This document shows, in pieces, positions 21,131 through 28,861 of a stretch of DNA of 35,570 nt. The notes under the pieces are model-generated. The model was not told the origin of the DNA, made no database searches, and was given only the letters and a program-made list of their open reading frames with translations. This stretch comes from Myxococcales bacterium (GTDB taxonomy: Bacteria; Myxococcota; Myxococcia; Myxococcales; JAKAPL01), in contig JAJXUD010000048.1 of the NCBI GenBank assembly GCA_021783235.1, positions 1 to 35,570 of the forward strand, given 5' to 3'. Position numbers and translations under genes: made by a program. How positions within the stretch are numbered: the stretch's first letter is position 1; each line of letters begins with the position of its first letter.

Positions 21131-24100
21131 TTGCGCGCACGCACCTGGGCCCTGTTCGCGGCCGCCTCGCTCCTCGCGTGCGGCCGGACGCCGCTGCATC
21201 GCTGCGACGTCGACGGCTGCCCGAGCGGCCAGACCTGCGCGCTCGAGGGGACGCTCTGGAGCTGCGTCGCGGGCGACGGCGGAACCGACGCGGGGAGCGA
21301 CGCGGGCTCGGACGCCGGCTTCGACGGCGGGACCGACGCCGGCTGCTCGGCTCCCGGCTTCCAGTGGTGCGACGGTAGCTGCACCGACATCGCGGCCGAT
21401 CCCTCGAACTGCGGTGGCTGCGGACGGCTCTGCCCGGCTGGGGACGTCTGCCAGGATGGCACCTGCCAGTGCCCGGCCTCGGGCCCGTGCGGCCAGTGCC
21501 CTCCGGGCCAGCTCCTCTGCGGCGGGGCCTGCGTCGATCCGAACACCGACCCGGGGAACTGCGGCCTCTGCGGCAAGGCTTGCGGCTCGGGCGAGAGCTG
21601 CAACGGCGGCGCCTGCGGCTGCCCAGCGAACGAGATCCAGTGCGGGGCGGGCTGCACGAACCCGCTCGGCGACCCGCAGAACTGCGGCTTCTGCGGCAAC
21701 GCCTGCGCGGCGGGTCAGGCCTGCGTGAACGGCGGCTGCGCCTGCACCGGCTCCGAGATCGTCTGCGGCAGCGCCTGCACCGACACCGCGACCGATCCAC
21801 TGAACTGCGGCGGCTGCGGCAGCATCTGCCCCGCGGGGGCCGCCTGCGTCGCCGGGCAGTGCCAGACGAGCTGCGCGCCGCCGAGCGTCCCCTGTCCCGA
21901 CGGTAGCTGCGCCGACCTCTCGAGCGACCCGAAGGACTGCGGCCAGTGCGGCACCGTCTGCGGCGGCGCCAGCCCGCTCTGCAGCGCCGGAAGCTGCAAG
22001 GCGAGCTGCGGCCCGGGGCTGACCTCGTGCAACGGGGCCTGCGTCGACCTCGCCACCGATCCAGGGGACTGCGGCCAGTGCGGCATCGCCTGCGCGGCCA
22101 CCGAGGTCTGCGCGGGCGGCCTCTGCGGCTGCGCCGCCGGCGCCACGTTCTGCAAGGACGGCTGTGACGACCTCTCGTCCGAACCGTTCGACTGCGGCAG
22201 CTGCGGCGCCGCCTGTCCGGCCGGCGCGTTCTGCGTGCAGGGCCAGTGCCAGCAGAGCTGTCCGCCGGGCGACCTTCAGTGCGGCGGAGCCTGCGTGAAC
22301 CCGCTCACCGATTCCGCGAACTGCGGCGCCTGCGGCAAGGCCTGCGGCGCGGGCAGCTCCTGCCAGAACGGGCAGTGCCTGCCGGTCTGCCCGAACGGCG
22401 CGAGCGACTGCTCGGGGGTCTGCGTGGATCTCCAGAGCGACCCGCAGGACTGTGGGAGCTGCGGCCACGCCTGCCCCACGGGGCAGCTCTGCTCGACCGG
22501 CCAGTGCGCCCAGAGCTGCCAGAGCGGCCAGACCGACTGCTCCGGCGCCTGCGTCGACCTCGTGACCGACCCGCTCGACTGCGGGAGCTGCGGCAACGTC
22601 TGCGCGCCCTCGCAGATCTGCCAGGGCGGCCTCTGCGGCTGCCCGGCGGGCGACCTTCTCTGCGCCGGGAGCTGCGTCGACCCGGCCACCGATTCGAAGA
22701 ACTGCGGCTCCTGCGGCAACGCCTGCGCGGCGGGCACGAGCTGCCTCGCGGGGAGCTGCCAGAAGGGCTGCGGGCCCGGGCTCACCGACTGTGGCGGCGC
22801 CTGCGTGAACACGGAGACCGATCCCGCGGACTGCGGCGCCTGCGGCCACCTCTGCGCCGCCGGCCAGAGCTGCGTCGCGGGGAGCTGCGCGCTCGTCTGC
22901 CCGAGCGGCGAGGCCGTCTGCAACGGAAGCTGCGTGAACCTGCAGACGGACCCCGCGGACTGTGGCGGCTGCGGCAACGCCTGCCAGGCTGGTCAGAGCT
23001 GCCAGGCGGGCAGCTGCTTCTCGGCCGACGGCGGTACGGACGGCGGTGTCGACGGCGGTGTCGACGGAGGCACCGACGGCGGCGTCTGCCCGCCGGGGGC
23101 GATCGACTGTTCGGGCACCTGCGTCGACCCGCAGAGCGACCCCTCGAACTGCGGCGGCTGCGGGAACGCCTGCGCGCCGGGCGCGTCGTGCAGCGGCGGC
23201 GTCTGCGGGGCTCCCTGCCCGCCGGGGCAGCAGAACTGCTTCGGCTTCTGCATGGACGTGCAGAGCAATCCCTACAGCTGCGGGAGCTGCGGCAACATCT
23301 GCCAGAGCGGCGTCTGCCAGAACGGCGCCTGCGCCTGCAACCCCGGCCAGACGAGCTGCGGCGGCGTCTGCACGATCACCCAGACCGACCCCGGCAACTG
23401 CGGCGGCTGCAACAAGGTCTGCCCGTCCGGGGCCGTCTGCACGAACGGCCAGTGCGCGACGAGCTGCCAGCCGCCCGACACGAACTGCGGCGGCAGCTGC
23501 GCGAACCTCCAGACCGACCCCGGCAACTGCGGCGGCTGCTTCAACGCCTGCCCCATCGGCCAGCAGTGCTCGAACGGCGCCTGCGCCTGCCTCCCGCCCG
23601 ACGTCCTCTGCAACGACTTCGGCTTCCAGCTCTGCTCGAACCTCGAGAACGACCCGCTCAACTGCGGCGGCTGCGGGGTGATCTGCACCCAGGGCTCCTG
23701 CGTGGCCGGGCAGTGCACCGGCACGAGCTGCCCCTCGGGCCAGCTCCTCTGCTCGGGGAGCTGCATCGATCCGCAGACGGATTCCCAGGACTGCGGCGGC
23801 TGCGGCAATGCCTGCGGCCCGAACGAGGTCTGCCAGCAGGGCGTCTGCAGCTGCACGCTCGTCTGCCAGCCGGGCGAGTCGCTCTGTGGCTGCGCCTGCG
23901 TGAACCTCAGGACGGACCGGTCGGACTGCGGCAGCTGCGGCAACGTCTGCCCCGCGGGCGACAGCTGCACGGGTGGCCACTGCAAGCCGCCGGTCAGCTG
24001 CTACCCCGGTCAGCTCGACTGCAACAACACGTGCATCGATCCGAGCACGAGCGACGGGAACTGCGGCTCGTGCGGCAACCGCTGCTCGAGCGGGACGATC

Positions 24101-25009
24101 TGCGTGAACGGGAGCTGCGCCTGCCCGCCGGGCGACATCAGCTGCGGCGGCGTCTGCGTGGATCCGGCGAGCGCTCCGAACGACTGCGGTAGCTGCGGGG
24201 ACGTCTGCCCGACGGGCGATGTCTGCTCGAACGGCCAATGCGTCGGTAGCTGCGCGCCGTCTCTCACCGACTGCGCCGGCCACTGCCTCGACAGCCAGAC
24301 CGACAGCAAGAACTGCGGCGCCTGCGGGGCGGCCTGCCAGGGCGGGCAGCTCTGCAGGGGCGGACAGTGCGTCTGCCCGCCCGATCTCGTCGACTGCCGC
24401 GGCCACTGCGTCGATCTCTCCTTGAGCGCGACCGACTGCGGGAGCTGCGGCAACGCCTGTCCGGCGGGCCAGTCCTGCCTCTTCGGCGGTTGCACCGCGA
24501 GCTGCCCGGGCGGCCTGACCGCCTGCATGGGCGCCTGCTCCGACGTCACCTCGGACTCGTCGAACTGCGGCGGCTGCGCGGTGAGCTGCTACGGCGGCGA
24601 GACGTGCCAGAACGGCGGCTGCGCCTGCACCGGTGGGTTGACCCCATGCAACGGGCTCTGCGTGGACACGGCGAGCGACCCGAACGACTGCGGCGGCTGC
24701 GGCCAACGCTGCGGCCCGAACCAGGTCTGCGCGAACGGCTCCTGCGCGGCGAGCTGCCCCTCGGGGGAGACGGACTGCGGCGGCGCCTGCGCCGACCTCT
24801 CGTCGGACGTCCAGAACTGTGGCGGCTGCGGCCTCGCGTGCCTCGCCGGCTCGAGCGAGATCTGCCAGGGCGGCAGCTGCGTCTGCCCCCAGGGGCAGAC
24901 GCTCTGCCAGGGCCAGTGCACCGACACGACGGTCGACCCCGACGACTGCGGCGGCTGCGGCATCCTCTGCGGGCCGAACGGGAGCTGCGTCAACAGCCAG
25001 TGCCAGTGA
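21131..25009 (+). CDS. Giant Cys-rich repeat lipoprotein (28 repeats)
   Basis: A 1292-residue lipoprotein. The TTG start at 21131 is fixed by GGAGG seven bases upstream and gives a signal peptide ending ASLLAC (Cys17). An Asp/Gly linker (49-71, repeats of DAGS/DGGT) is followed by 13 repeats. A second Asp/Gly linker (633-652, DGGTDGGV type) is followed by 15 more. Each repeat is about 43 residues with about eight Cys, in the pattern C-x-G-x-C-(V/A)-(D/N)-x(6)-D-x2-(N/D)-C-G-x-C-G-x2-C-x(5)-C-x-G-x-C. More than 200 cysteines are estimated. The pattern matches the myxobacterial Cys-rich proteins sometimes called MXAN_6577-like. It should form a long disulphide-braced rod on the cell surface; adhesion is a guess. 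No enzyme domain. Confidence 0.93.
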   Translation: MRARTWALFAAASLLACGRTPLHRCDVDGCPSGQTCALEGTLWSCVAGDGGTDAGSDAGSDAGFDGGTDAGCSAPGFQWCDGSCTDIAADPSNCGGCGRLCPAGDVCQDGTCQCPASGPCGQCPPGQLLCGGACVDPNTDPGNCGLCGKACGSGESCNGGACGCPANEIQCGAGCTNPLGDPQNCGFCGNACAAGQACVNGGCACTGSEIVCGSACTDTATDPLNCGGCGSICPAGAACVAGQCQTSCAPPSVPCPDGSCADLSSDPKDCGQCGTVCGGASPLCSAGSCKASCGPGLTSCNGACVDLATDPGDCGQCGIACAATEVCAGGLCGCAAGATFCKDGCDDLSSEPFDCGSCGAACPAGAFCVQGQCQQSCPPGDLQCGGACVNPLTDSANCGACGKACGAGSSCQNGQCLPVCPNGASDCSGVCVDLQSDPQDCGSCGHACPTGQLCSTGQCAQSCQSGQTDCSGACVDLVTDPLDCGSCGNVCAPSQICQGGLCGCPAGDLLCAGSCVDPATDSKNCGSCGNACAAGTSCLAGSCQKGCGPGLTDCGGACVNTETDPADCGACGHLCAAGQSCVAGSCALVCPSGEAVCNGSCVNLQTDPADCGGCGNACQAGQSCQAGSCFSADGGTDGGVDGGVDGGTDGGVCPPGAIDCSGTCVDPQSDPSNCGGCGNACAPGASCSGGVCGAPCPPGQQNCFGFCMDVQSNPYSCGSCGNICQSGVCQNGACACNPGQTSCGGVCTITQTDPGNCGGCNKVCPSGAVCTNGQCATSCQPPDTNCGGSCANLQTDPGNCGGCFNACPIGQQCSNGACACLPPDVLCNDFGFQLCSNLENDPLNCGGCGVICTQGSCVAGQCTGTSCPSGQLLCSGSCIDPQTDSQDCGGCGNACGPNEVCQQGVCSCTLVCQPGESLCGCACVNLRTDRSDCGSCGNVCPAGDSCTGGHCKPPVSCYPGQLDCNNTCIDPSTSDGNCGSCGNRCSSGTICVNGSCACPPGDISCGGVCVDPASAPNDCGSCGDVCPTGDVCSNGQCVGSCAPSLTDCAGHCLDSQTDSKNCGACGAACQGGQLCRGGQCVCPPDLVDCRGHCVDLSLSATDCGSCGNACPAGQSCLFGGCTASCPGGLTACMGACSDVTSDSSNCGGCAVSCYGGETCQNGGCACTGGLTPCNGLCVDTASDPNDCGGCGQRCGPNQVCANGSCAASCPSGETDCGGACADLSSDVQNCGGCGLACLAGSSEICQGGSCVCPQGQTLCQGQCTDTTVDPDDCGGCGILCGPNGSCVNSQCQ
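21344..25006 (+). repeat. 28 imperfect Cys-rich coding repeats of about 130 bp
   Basis: The unit is recognised by an NCGGCG or DCGSCG core, found 28 times in this stretch (13 before and 15 after the second Asp/Gly linker). Variants replace the last Gly (GGCN, GGCF, GGCA in repeats 16, 17 and 25) or the Asn/Asp (YSCGSCG in repeat 15). The units are diverged at DNA level, so expansion is not recent, but recombination between them is possible. Confidence 0.9.
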
Positions 25010-25039
25010 CGCCGCCCACCGGGAGCTAGGGCGAGAGCC

Positions 25040-26035
25040 GTGCGCGCGTGGCTGCTCGAGCGGGTGGGGGAGGGGCGCCGGCTCCGGCTCGTCCGGCGGC
25101 CGATGCCGTCACCGGGCGCGGGCGAGCTGCTCCTGCGGCTGCGCGCCTGCGGAGTCTGCGGCACCGACGGCCACCTCGTTTCGGGGGCGGTCACCCCGCC
25201 GCGCCTCCCCGTCGTCCCCGGGCACCAGGTCGTCGGCGAGGTGATCGGGAGTGGCCGCGGCGTCTCGGGCTTCGCCCTGGGCGATCGGGTCGGCGTGGGC
25301 TGGCTCGCCTCGACGTGCGGCCGCTGCCGCTTCTGCCGCACGGCCCGCGAGAACCTCTGCCCGCGGGCCCGCTTCACGGGCTTCCACCGGGACGGCGGCT
25401 TCGCCGACGCGATGGTCGCGCGGGCGGACTTCGTCTACCCGATCCCCGAGGGTTTTCCGGACGCCTCGGCGGCCCCGCTCCTCTGCGCCGGGATCATCGG
25501 CTACCGGGCGCTTCGGCTCTCCGAGGCGCGCCCGGGCGATCGGCTGGGTCTTTACGGCTTCGGCGGGTCGGCGCACCTCGTCGCCCAGCTCGCCCGCCGG
25601 CGCGGCTGCGAGATCTACGCCGTCAGCCGCGACGACGCCCACCTCGCGCGGGCACGCAAGCTCGGCGCCCGCTGGACGGGGAAGCCCGGCGAGCGTCCGC
25701 CCGAGAAGCTCGACGCGGCCATCCTGTTCGCCCCGGCCGGCGAGCTCGTCCCGGAGATCCTGGAGGCGCTCGGGCCAGGCGCCACGCTCGCGATCGCGGG
25801 GCTCACGCTGACGCCGATTCCCTCGCTCGACTACGACCGGATGCTCTTTCGGGAGCGCCGCCTGACCAGCGTCACCGCGAGCAGCCGCGAGGACGCGCGC
25901 GAGCTGCTCGCCGAGGCCTCCGGCGCGGGGCTGAAGACCGAGATCGAGCGCTTCCCACTCGCCCGCGCGTCCGAGGCGCTCTCGCGCCTGATCCACGATC
26001 GCCTCCGCGGCGCCGCCGCGGTGCTCCTCCCGTAG
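25040..26035 (+). CDS. Zinc-dependent alcohol dehydrogenase (MDR family)
   Basis: A 331-residue cytoplasmic oxidoreductase. The catalytic zinc ligands are present: Cys40 (GVCGTD), His62 (PGHQVVGEV) and Cys149 (LLCAGIIGYRAL). The structural zinc site is Cys93, Cys96, Cys99 and Cys107, in the same spacing as Geobacillus-type alcohol dehydrogenases. The dinucleotide-binding loop reads LYGFGGSAHLV. It should oxidise alcohols or reduce aldehydes with NAD(P)H; the substrate is not predictable. The GTG start at 25040 follows GCTAGG ten bases upstream, with no good ribosome binding site. The gene starts 30 bp after the giant lipoprotein but looks functionally unrelated. It ends nine bases from the convergent lipoprotein gene. 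Confidence 0.92.
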   Translation: MRAWLLERVGEGRRLRLVRRPMPSPGAGELLLRLRACGVCGTDGHLVSGAVTPPRLPVVPGHQVVGEVIGSGRGVSGFALGDRVGVGWLASTCGRCRFCRTARENLCPRARFTGFHRDGGFADAMVARADFVYPIPEGFPDASAAPLLCAGIIGYRALRLSEARPGDRLGLYGFGGSAHLVAQLARRRGCEIYAVSRDDAHLARARKLGARWTGKPGERPPEKLDAAILFAPAGELVPEILEALGPGATLAIAGLTLTPIPSLDYDRMLFRERRLTSVTASSREDARELLAEASGAGLKTEIERFPLARASEALSRLIHDRLRGAAAVLLP

Positions 26036-26044
26036 GCTCGAGGG

Positions 26045-27151
26045 CTACTGGCAGTTGCCGATCGACGCGTCGGGCTCGCCGGCGAGCGGGACGCACTGGC
26101 AGCTTGCGCCGAGATCGGGCGCTCCGAGAAGGCAGGGCGGCTCGCAGTCCGAGCCGCCGTCCGAGCCGGGGAGGCAGGCGAGGCCCGGCGCGCACGGGTT
26201 CTGGCCGCTGCCGTGGATCGGCGTGCAGCTCGCCCCGCGGCTCCCGGCGTCCGGGGCCGAGGTCGCACAGCCGCCGTAGGGCGCGTCGAGGTCGTCGGGT
26301 AGGCAGGTCGCTCCCGCGAAGCAGCCGCGTCCCCCGATCTCGCACGGTGGGCCAGCGAGGCAGAGGCCGAAGGGCCAGCCCGAGGCGGAGGAGCAGTGCT
26401 CGTCCGAGACGCAGGAGGGGCCGCCGTCCGCGTCGCAGAGGGGAACGCACTCGCCCTCGGCGGAGAGGCCGCTGGGGTCTGGCAGGCAGAGCATCCCCGC
26501 CGCGCAGAGGAGCGAGCCGTCGCGGTTCGAGGCCAGCGGGTCGCAGCGGCCGTACGGGGTGACCACCGTGCCGATCGCCGCGCAGACGTCGCCTCCGTTC
26601 CCGGGCAAGCAGCTCCCGGCGAGGTGGGGGCCGAGGGCACAGGGGAGCCAGGGCGTGCAGGCCGATTGGCCCGCCGGGCTGCAGTAGCCGGGCAGATCCG
26701 GATCGCCGCAGCTCGTGAGGTACGGGCACGGCGCCGAGTCGGCGCCATCGCAGGGGACGAGGCAGAGCGTCCGCTGGTTACCGCTCCAACTCGCCGCGAC
26801 GCACTCGAGCCCCGCGGGCGCGGGGCCGCAGCCGACCCCGGGTTCGCAGGCCTCGCCGTCGGCCGGCAGGCGGCAGGTCGACCGGCTGGAGTCGCAGGTG
26901 AGCCCCGCCGCGCAGCCGCCGGCGACCGCGGGGTCACAGGAGGCGCCGATGCCGCCGCCGTCGATCGCCATCCCCGTGGCGCCGCCGCCGTCGCCGCCCC
27001 CTCCCCCTCCCGAAGAGGAGGAGCCTCCCCCGACCGGCGAGCCGCCGCTGCCCGAGCCGCCGCCGAACGTGCCGGAGAGTGTGGGGGCGAAGGAGGCGGA
27101 GCAGGCGCCGACCATCGCGAGCGCCCCACCGAGCAGAAGACCGCGGATCAT
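26045..27151 (-). CDS. Cys-rich lipoprotein, last gene of the redox operon
   Basis: A 368-residue lipoprotein. The lipobox is AMVGAC (Cys17), then a Gly/Ser linker (about 28-70, with runs of Gly and Ser) and about 290 residues with many cysteines in short loops (CDPAVAGGCAAGLTC, CEPGVGCGP, CAAGMLCLPDP, CFAGATCLPDD, CAPGLACLPGS). No CxxCH heme motif is present. The loops resemble the Dickkopf-like or myxobacterial Cys-rich type. It lies 65 bp after the monoheme lipoprotein on the same strand. The leader is a little longer than other gaps in the operon, so it may have partial independence. Role unknown; perhaps a surface scaffold. Confidence 0.82.
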   Translation of the reverse strand: MIRGLLLGGALAMVGACSASFAPTLSGTFGGGSGSGGSPVGGGSSSSGGGGGGDGGGATGMAIDGGGIGASCDPAVAGGCAAGLTCDSSRSTCRLPADGEACEPGVGCGPAPAGLECVAASWSGNQRTLCLVPCDGADSAPCPYLTSCGDPDLPGYCSPAGQSACTPWLPCALGPHLAGSCLPGNGGDVCAAIGTVVTPYGRCDPLASNRDGSLLCAAGMLCLPDPSGLSAEGECVPLCDADGGPSCVSDEHCSSASGWPFGLCLAGPPCEIGGRGCFAGATCLPDDLDAPYGGCATSAPDAGSRGASCTPIHGSGQNPCAPGLACLPGSDGGSDCEPPCLLGAPDLGASCQCVPLAGEPDASIGNCQ

Positions 27152-27216
27152 GTGGCGGTTATGGCACGCGGCCCAAAGCCGCGGCAACTTCCCGCCCGGT
27201 GGCCTCGCCGCCCGCG

Positions 27217-27828
27217 TCAGTTGTTCTGCGCGCCCGCGTCGATCCAGGACTGGATCGCCTCGACGAGCTGCGCCGGCAGCGGCGGGCTCCCGGCCGGCGG
27301 CATCGGCTGGCCGTACTGGCTGGTCGTGCCGGTCTGGGTCACCTTGATGTAGAGCATGCTCTGGCTCGCGTTGCCGGGGACCACGCGGAGGATCTGCGCG
27401 TTCCACGACGAGGGCTCGCCCGTGCCGTTCGCGCCGAGCAGCGCCGTGTACGGGTCGGTCACGAGATCGAGGCTACCGAAGTACTTGCTGGCCCCGGCGC
27501 CGTGGCAGACCGTGCAGCCCTGGGCCTGGATGACGTTCTTGAGGACGAACTGGAAGGTCGCCGCCTGCTGCGTCCCGCCGTCGGACGGGGCCGGGGGCAG
27601 CGCCAGCTCGCAGAGCTGGTTTTGGCACGTCTGGCCCGGGTCGCATTGCGGATCGATGGTGCAAGGGCGCGGCGCGATCTGGCAGGCGCCGCCGGCGCAG
27701 TGGAAGCCCTGCGGGCAGTCGCCGTCGTGGACGCAGCCTTCGACCGGGTTGACCCCGTTCTCGACGGGCGGTTCGAGGCAGGCGGTGAGGCCGAGCGTGA
27801 GCGTGAGCAGGAGCGCGTGGCGTCTCAT
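27217..27828 (-). CDS. Monoheme c-type cytochrome lipoprotein
   Basis: A 203-residue lipoprotein with lipobox LGLTAC (Cys17). Residues 30-75 are Cys-rich loops of the same type as in the other lipoproteins here (CVHDGDCPQGFHCAGGAC, CDPGQTCQNQLC). The C-terminal part (about 88-203) is a cytochrome c domain: heme motif CTVCH (Cys105, Cys108, His109), probable axial Met in MPPAG (Met176) and the final helix LVEAIQSWIDAGA. The arrangement CxxCH...MPPAG...WIDAGA is usual in many bacterial c-type domains. Its ATG directly abuts the stop of the upstream diheme gene (TAGATG). It probably sits on the outer or inner membrane facing the periplasm and passes electrons. Confidence 0.88.
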   Translation of the reverse strand: MRRHALLLTLTLGLTACLEPPVENGVNPVEGCVHDGDCPQGFHCAGGACQIAPRPCTIDPQCDPGQTCQNQLCELALPPAPSDGGTQQAATFQFVLKNVIQAQGCTVCHGAGASKYFGSLDLVTDPYTALLGANGTGEPSSWNAQILRVVPGNASQSMLYIKVTQTGTTSQYGQPMPPAGSPPLPAQLVEAIQSWIDAGAQNN

Positions 27829-28311
27829 CTACACGCCTCCGTCCGCAGGCGCCGTCGTCGGCACGAAGAGCCGGCCGGGAGCGGGCGGGAAGCCGTTGAC
27901 GATGGGCTGCGGCGCCGCCGAATGGCACGAATTGCACGAGATCCCCGGCGGCGGAGGGAGATCCATCCGCATCCGGTGATCGCCCCACTGCGCCTCGACC
28001 CGGAGGGGCGGCGTCAGAGTCTCGGAGGTGTAGAAGTTGCCCACGTCGTCGGCGACGAGGGTCAGCGCCCGGTTGGGGCTGGACGAGTCGGTCACCAGGA
28101 TCTCGGCGTTCGACAGCCCGGCGTCCGCCGGCGACTTCGGGTCGGGGAAGACCGTGCCGGCGAGGGTCCAGGTCCGCTGCGCCGCCGTGCCCGTTGCCGA
28201 GTGGCACTGCATGCAATCGGAGCCCGGTAGCATCGATGGCGTTCCGTAGAGCCCCGAGACGTCGTAGCAGCCCCCGGCGAGGAGGGCGACGAGCAGGATT
28301 TCACTGCGCAC
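27829..28311 (-). CDS. Diheme c-type lipoprotein with an inserted beta domain
   Basis: A 160-residue lipoprotein. The GTG start at 28311 gives a signal peptide with lipobox LLAGGC (Cys15). Two heme motifs are widely spaced: CMQCH (Cys33-His37) and CNSCH (Cys126-His130). Between them lies a beta-rich segment (TLAGTVFPDP, AEILVTDSS, GNFYTSETLTPPLRVEAQWG) that looks like a carboxypeptidase-regulatory or CnaB-like domain. The start overlaps the end of the YceI gene by 11 bases, so translation is coupled. An in-frame ATG further upstream lies within the YceI gene and would not give a signal peptide. I know of no named family with this layout; it may couple redox state to binding. Confidence 0.85.
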   Translation of the reverse strand: MRSEILLVALLAGGCYDVSGLYGTPSMLPGSDCMQCHSATGTAAQRTWTLAGTVFPDPKSPADAGLSNAEILVTDSSSPNRALTLVADDVGNFYTSETLTPPLRVEAQWGDHRMRMDLPPPPGISCNSCHSAAPQPIVNGFPPAPGRLFVPTTAPADGGV

Positions 28312-28843
28312 GGTCGAACCAGAGGTCGAGCTTGATGCCCATTGCGTCGTTGATGGGGACGAAGAGGAGCTGCGGGCGCTGGATACCAAAGCCCTCGACG
28401 CTGGCGTCGAAGTCGCTCGTGACGTGGACCCGGTTCGCCCCCTCGTAGGTCAGCGTCACGGGCACGGTCTTCGTCTCGTTCTTGCCGTGCAGGTTCATCT
28501 CCACCTTGGCGTCGGCCTTCTGCGTGCCGCTCGCCTGGCCCGGGTCGAAGTGGACGAGCGCCTTGGCCGAGACGTTCGGGAAGCGGGCCGCCTCGACGGT
28601 CTCCATCATGTGCTCGTCGCGGTTCGAGTTCTCCGAATCGAAGTCCTTCACGTGGCCGACCACCTGGGCCTGGACGGTGCCGTCGGGCTTCATCAGCGCC
28701 TTGCCGTCCAGGTGGCCATGGTCGGTGCCGGTGAACTGGTGGAGTTTGTGGACGAGGTGGTAGCTGACCGTCGACTTCGATGCGTCGAGGTTCCACATGG
28801 TGCCCGCCGAGAGGGCCACGGAGAGTGCGATGGTCTGGAGCAT
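28301..28843 (-). CDS. YceI-family periplasmic protein
   Basis: A 180-residue exported protein. A short signal peptide (MLQTIALSVALSAG) is followed by the YceI beta-barrel. It shows WNLDASKSTVSYHLVH, the loop FDSENSNRDEHMMETVEAARFPNV (the family's most conserved element), EMNLHGKNETKTVPVTL, and the end FDASVEGFGIQRPQ, then DAMGIKLDLWF. YceI proteins bind polyprenyl-type lipids such as ubiquinone-like isoprenoids in a lipocalin-like barrel. In E. coli yceI lies beside the cytochrome b561 gene yceJ; here the neighbour is a four-helix His protein, an equivalent pairing. AAAGGAAG before the ATG supports the start, 18 bp after the membrane gene. Confidence 0.95.
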   Translation of the reverse strand: MLQTIALSVALSAGTMWNLDASKSTVSYHLVHKLHQFTGTDHGHLDGKALMKPDGTVQAQVVGHVKDFDSENSNRDEHMMETVEAARFPNVSAKALVHFDPGQASGTQKADAKVEMNLHGKNETKTVPVTLTYEGANRVHVTSDFDASVEGFGIQRPQLLFVPINDAMGIKLDLWFDRAQ

Positions 28844-28861
28844 GGGGGCTTCCTTTCGGGG

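Noticed and set aside
21125-24706. Very long minus-strand frame opposite the giant lipoprotein
   Set aside because: Ala/Arg/Val-rich mirror of a GC-rich repeat gene. The plus strand has a signal peptide, ribosome binding site and ordered Cys repeats.
21131-25009. CRISPR array suggested by the regular spacing of repeats
   Set aside because: The repeats are coding, about 130 bp, diverged at DNA level and in frame throughout.
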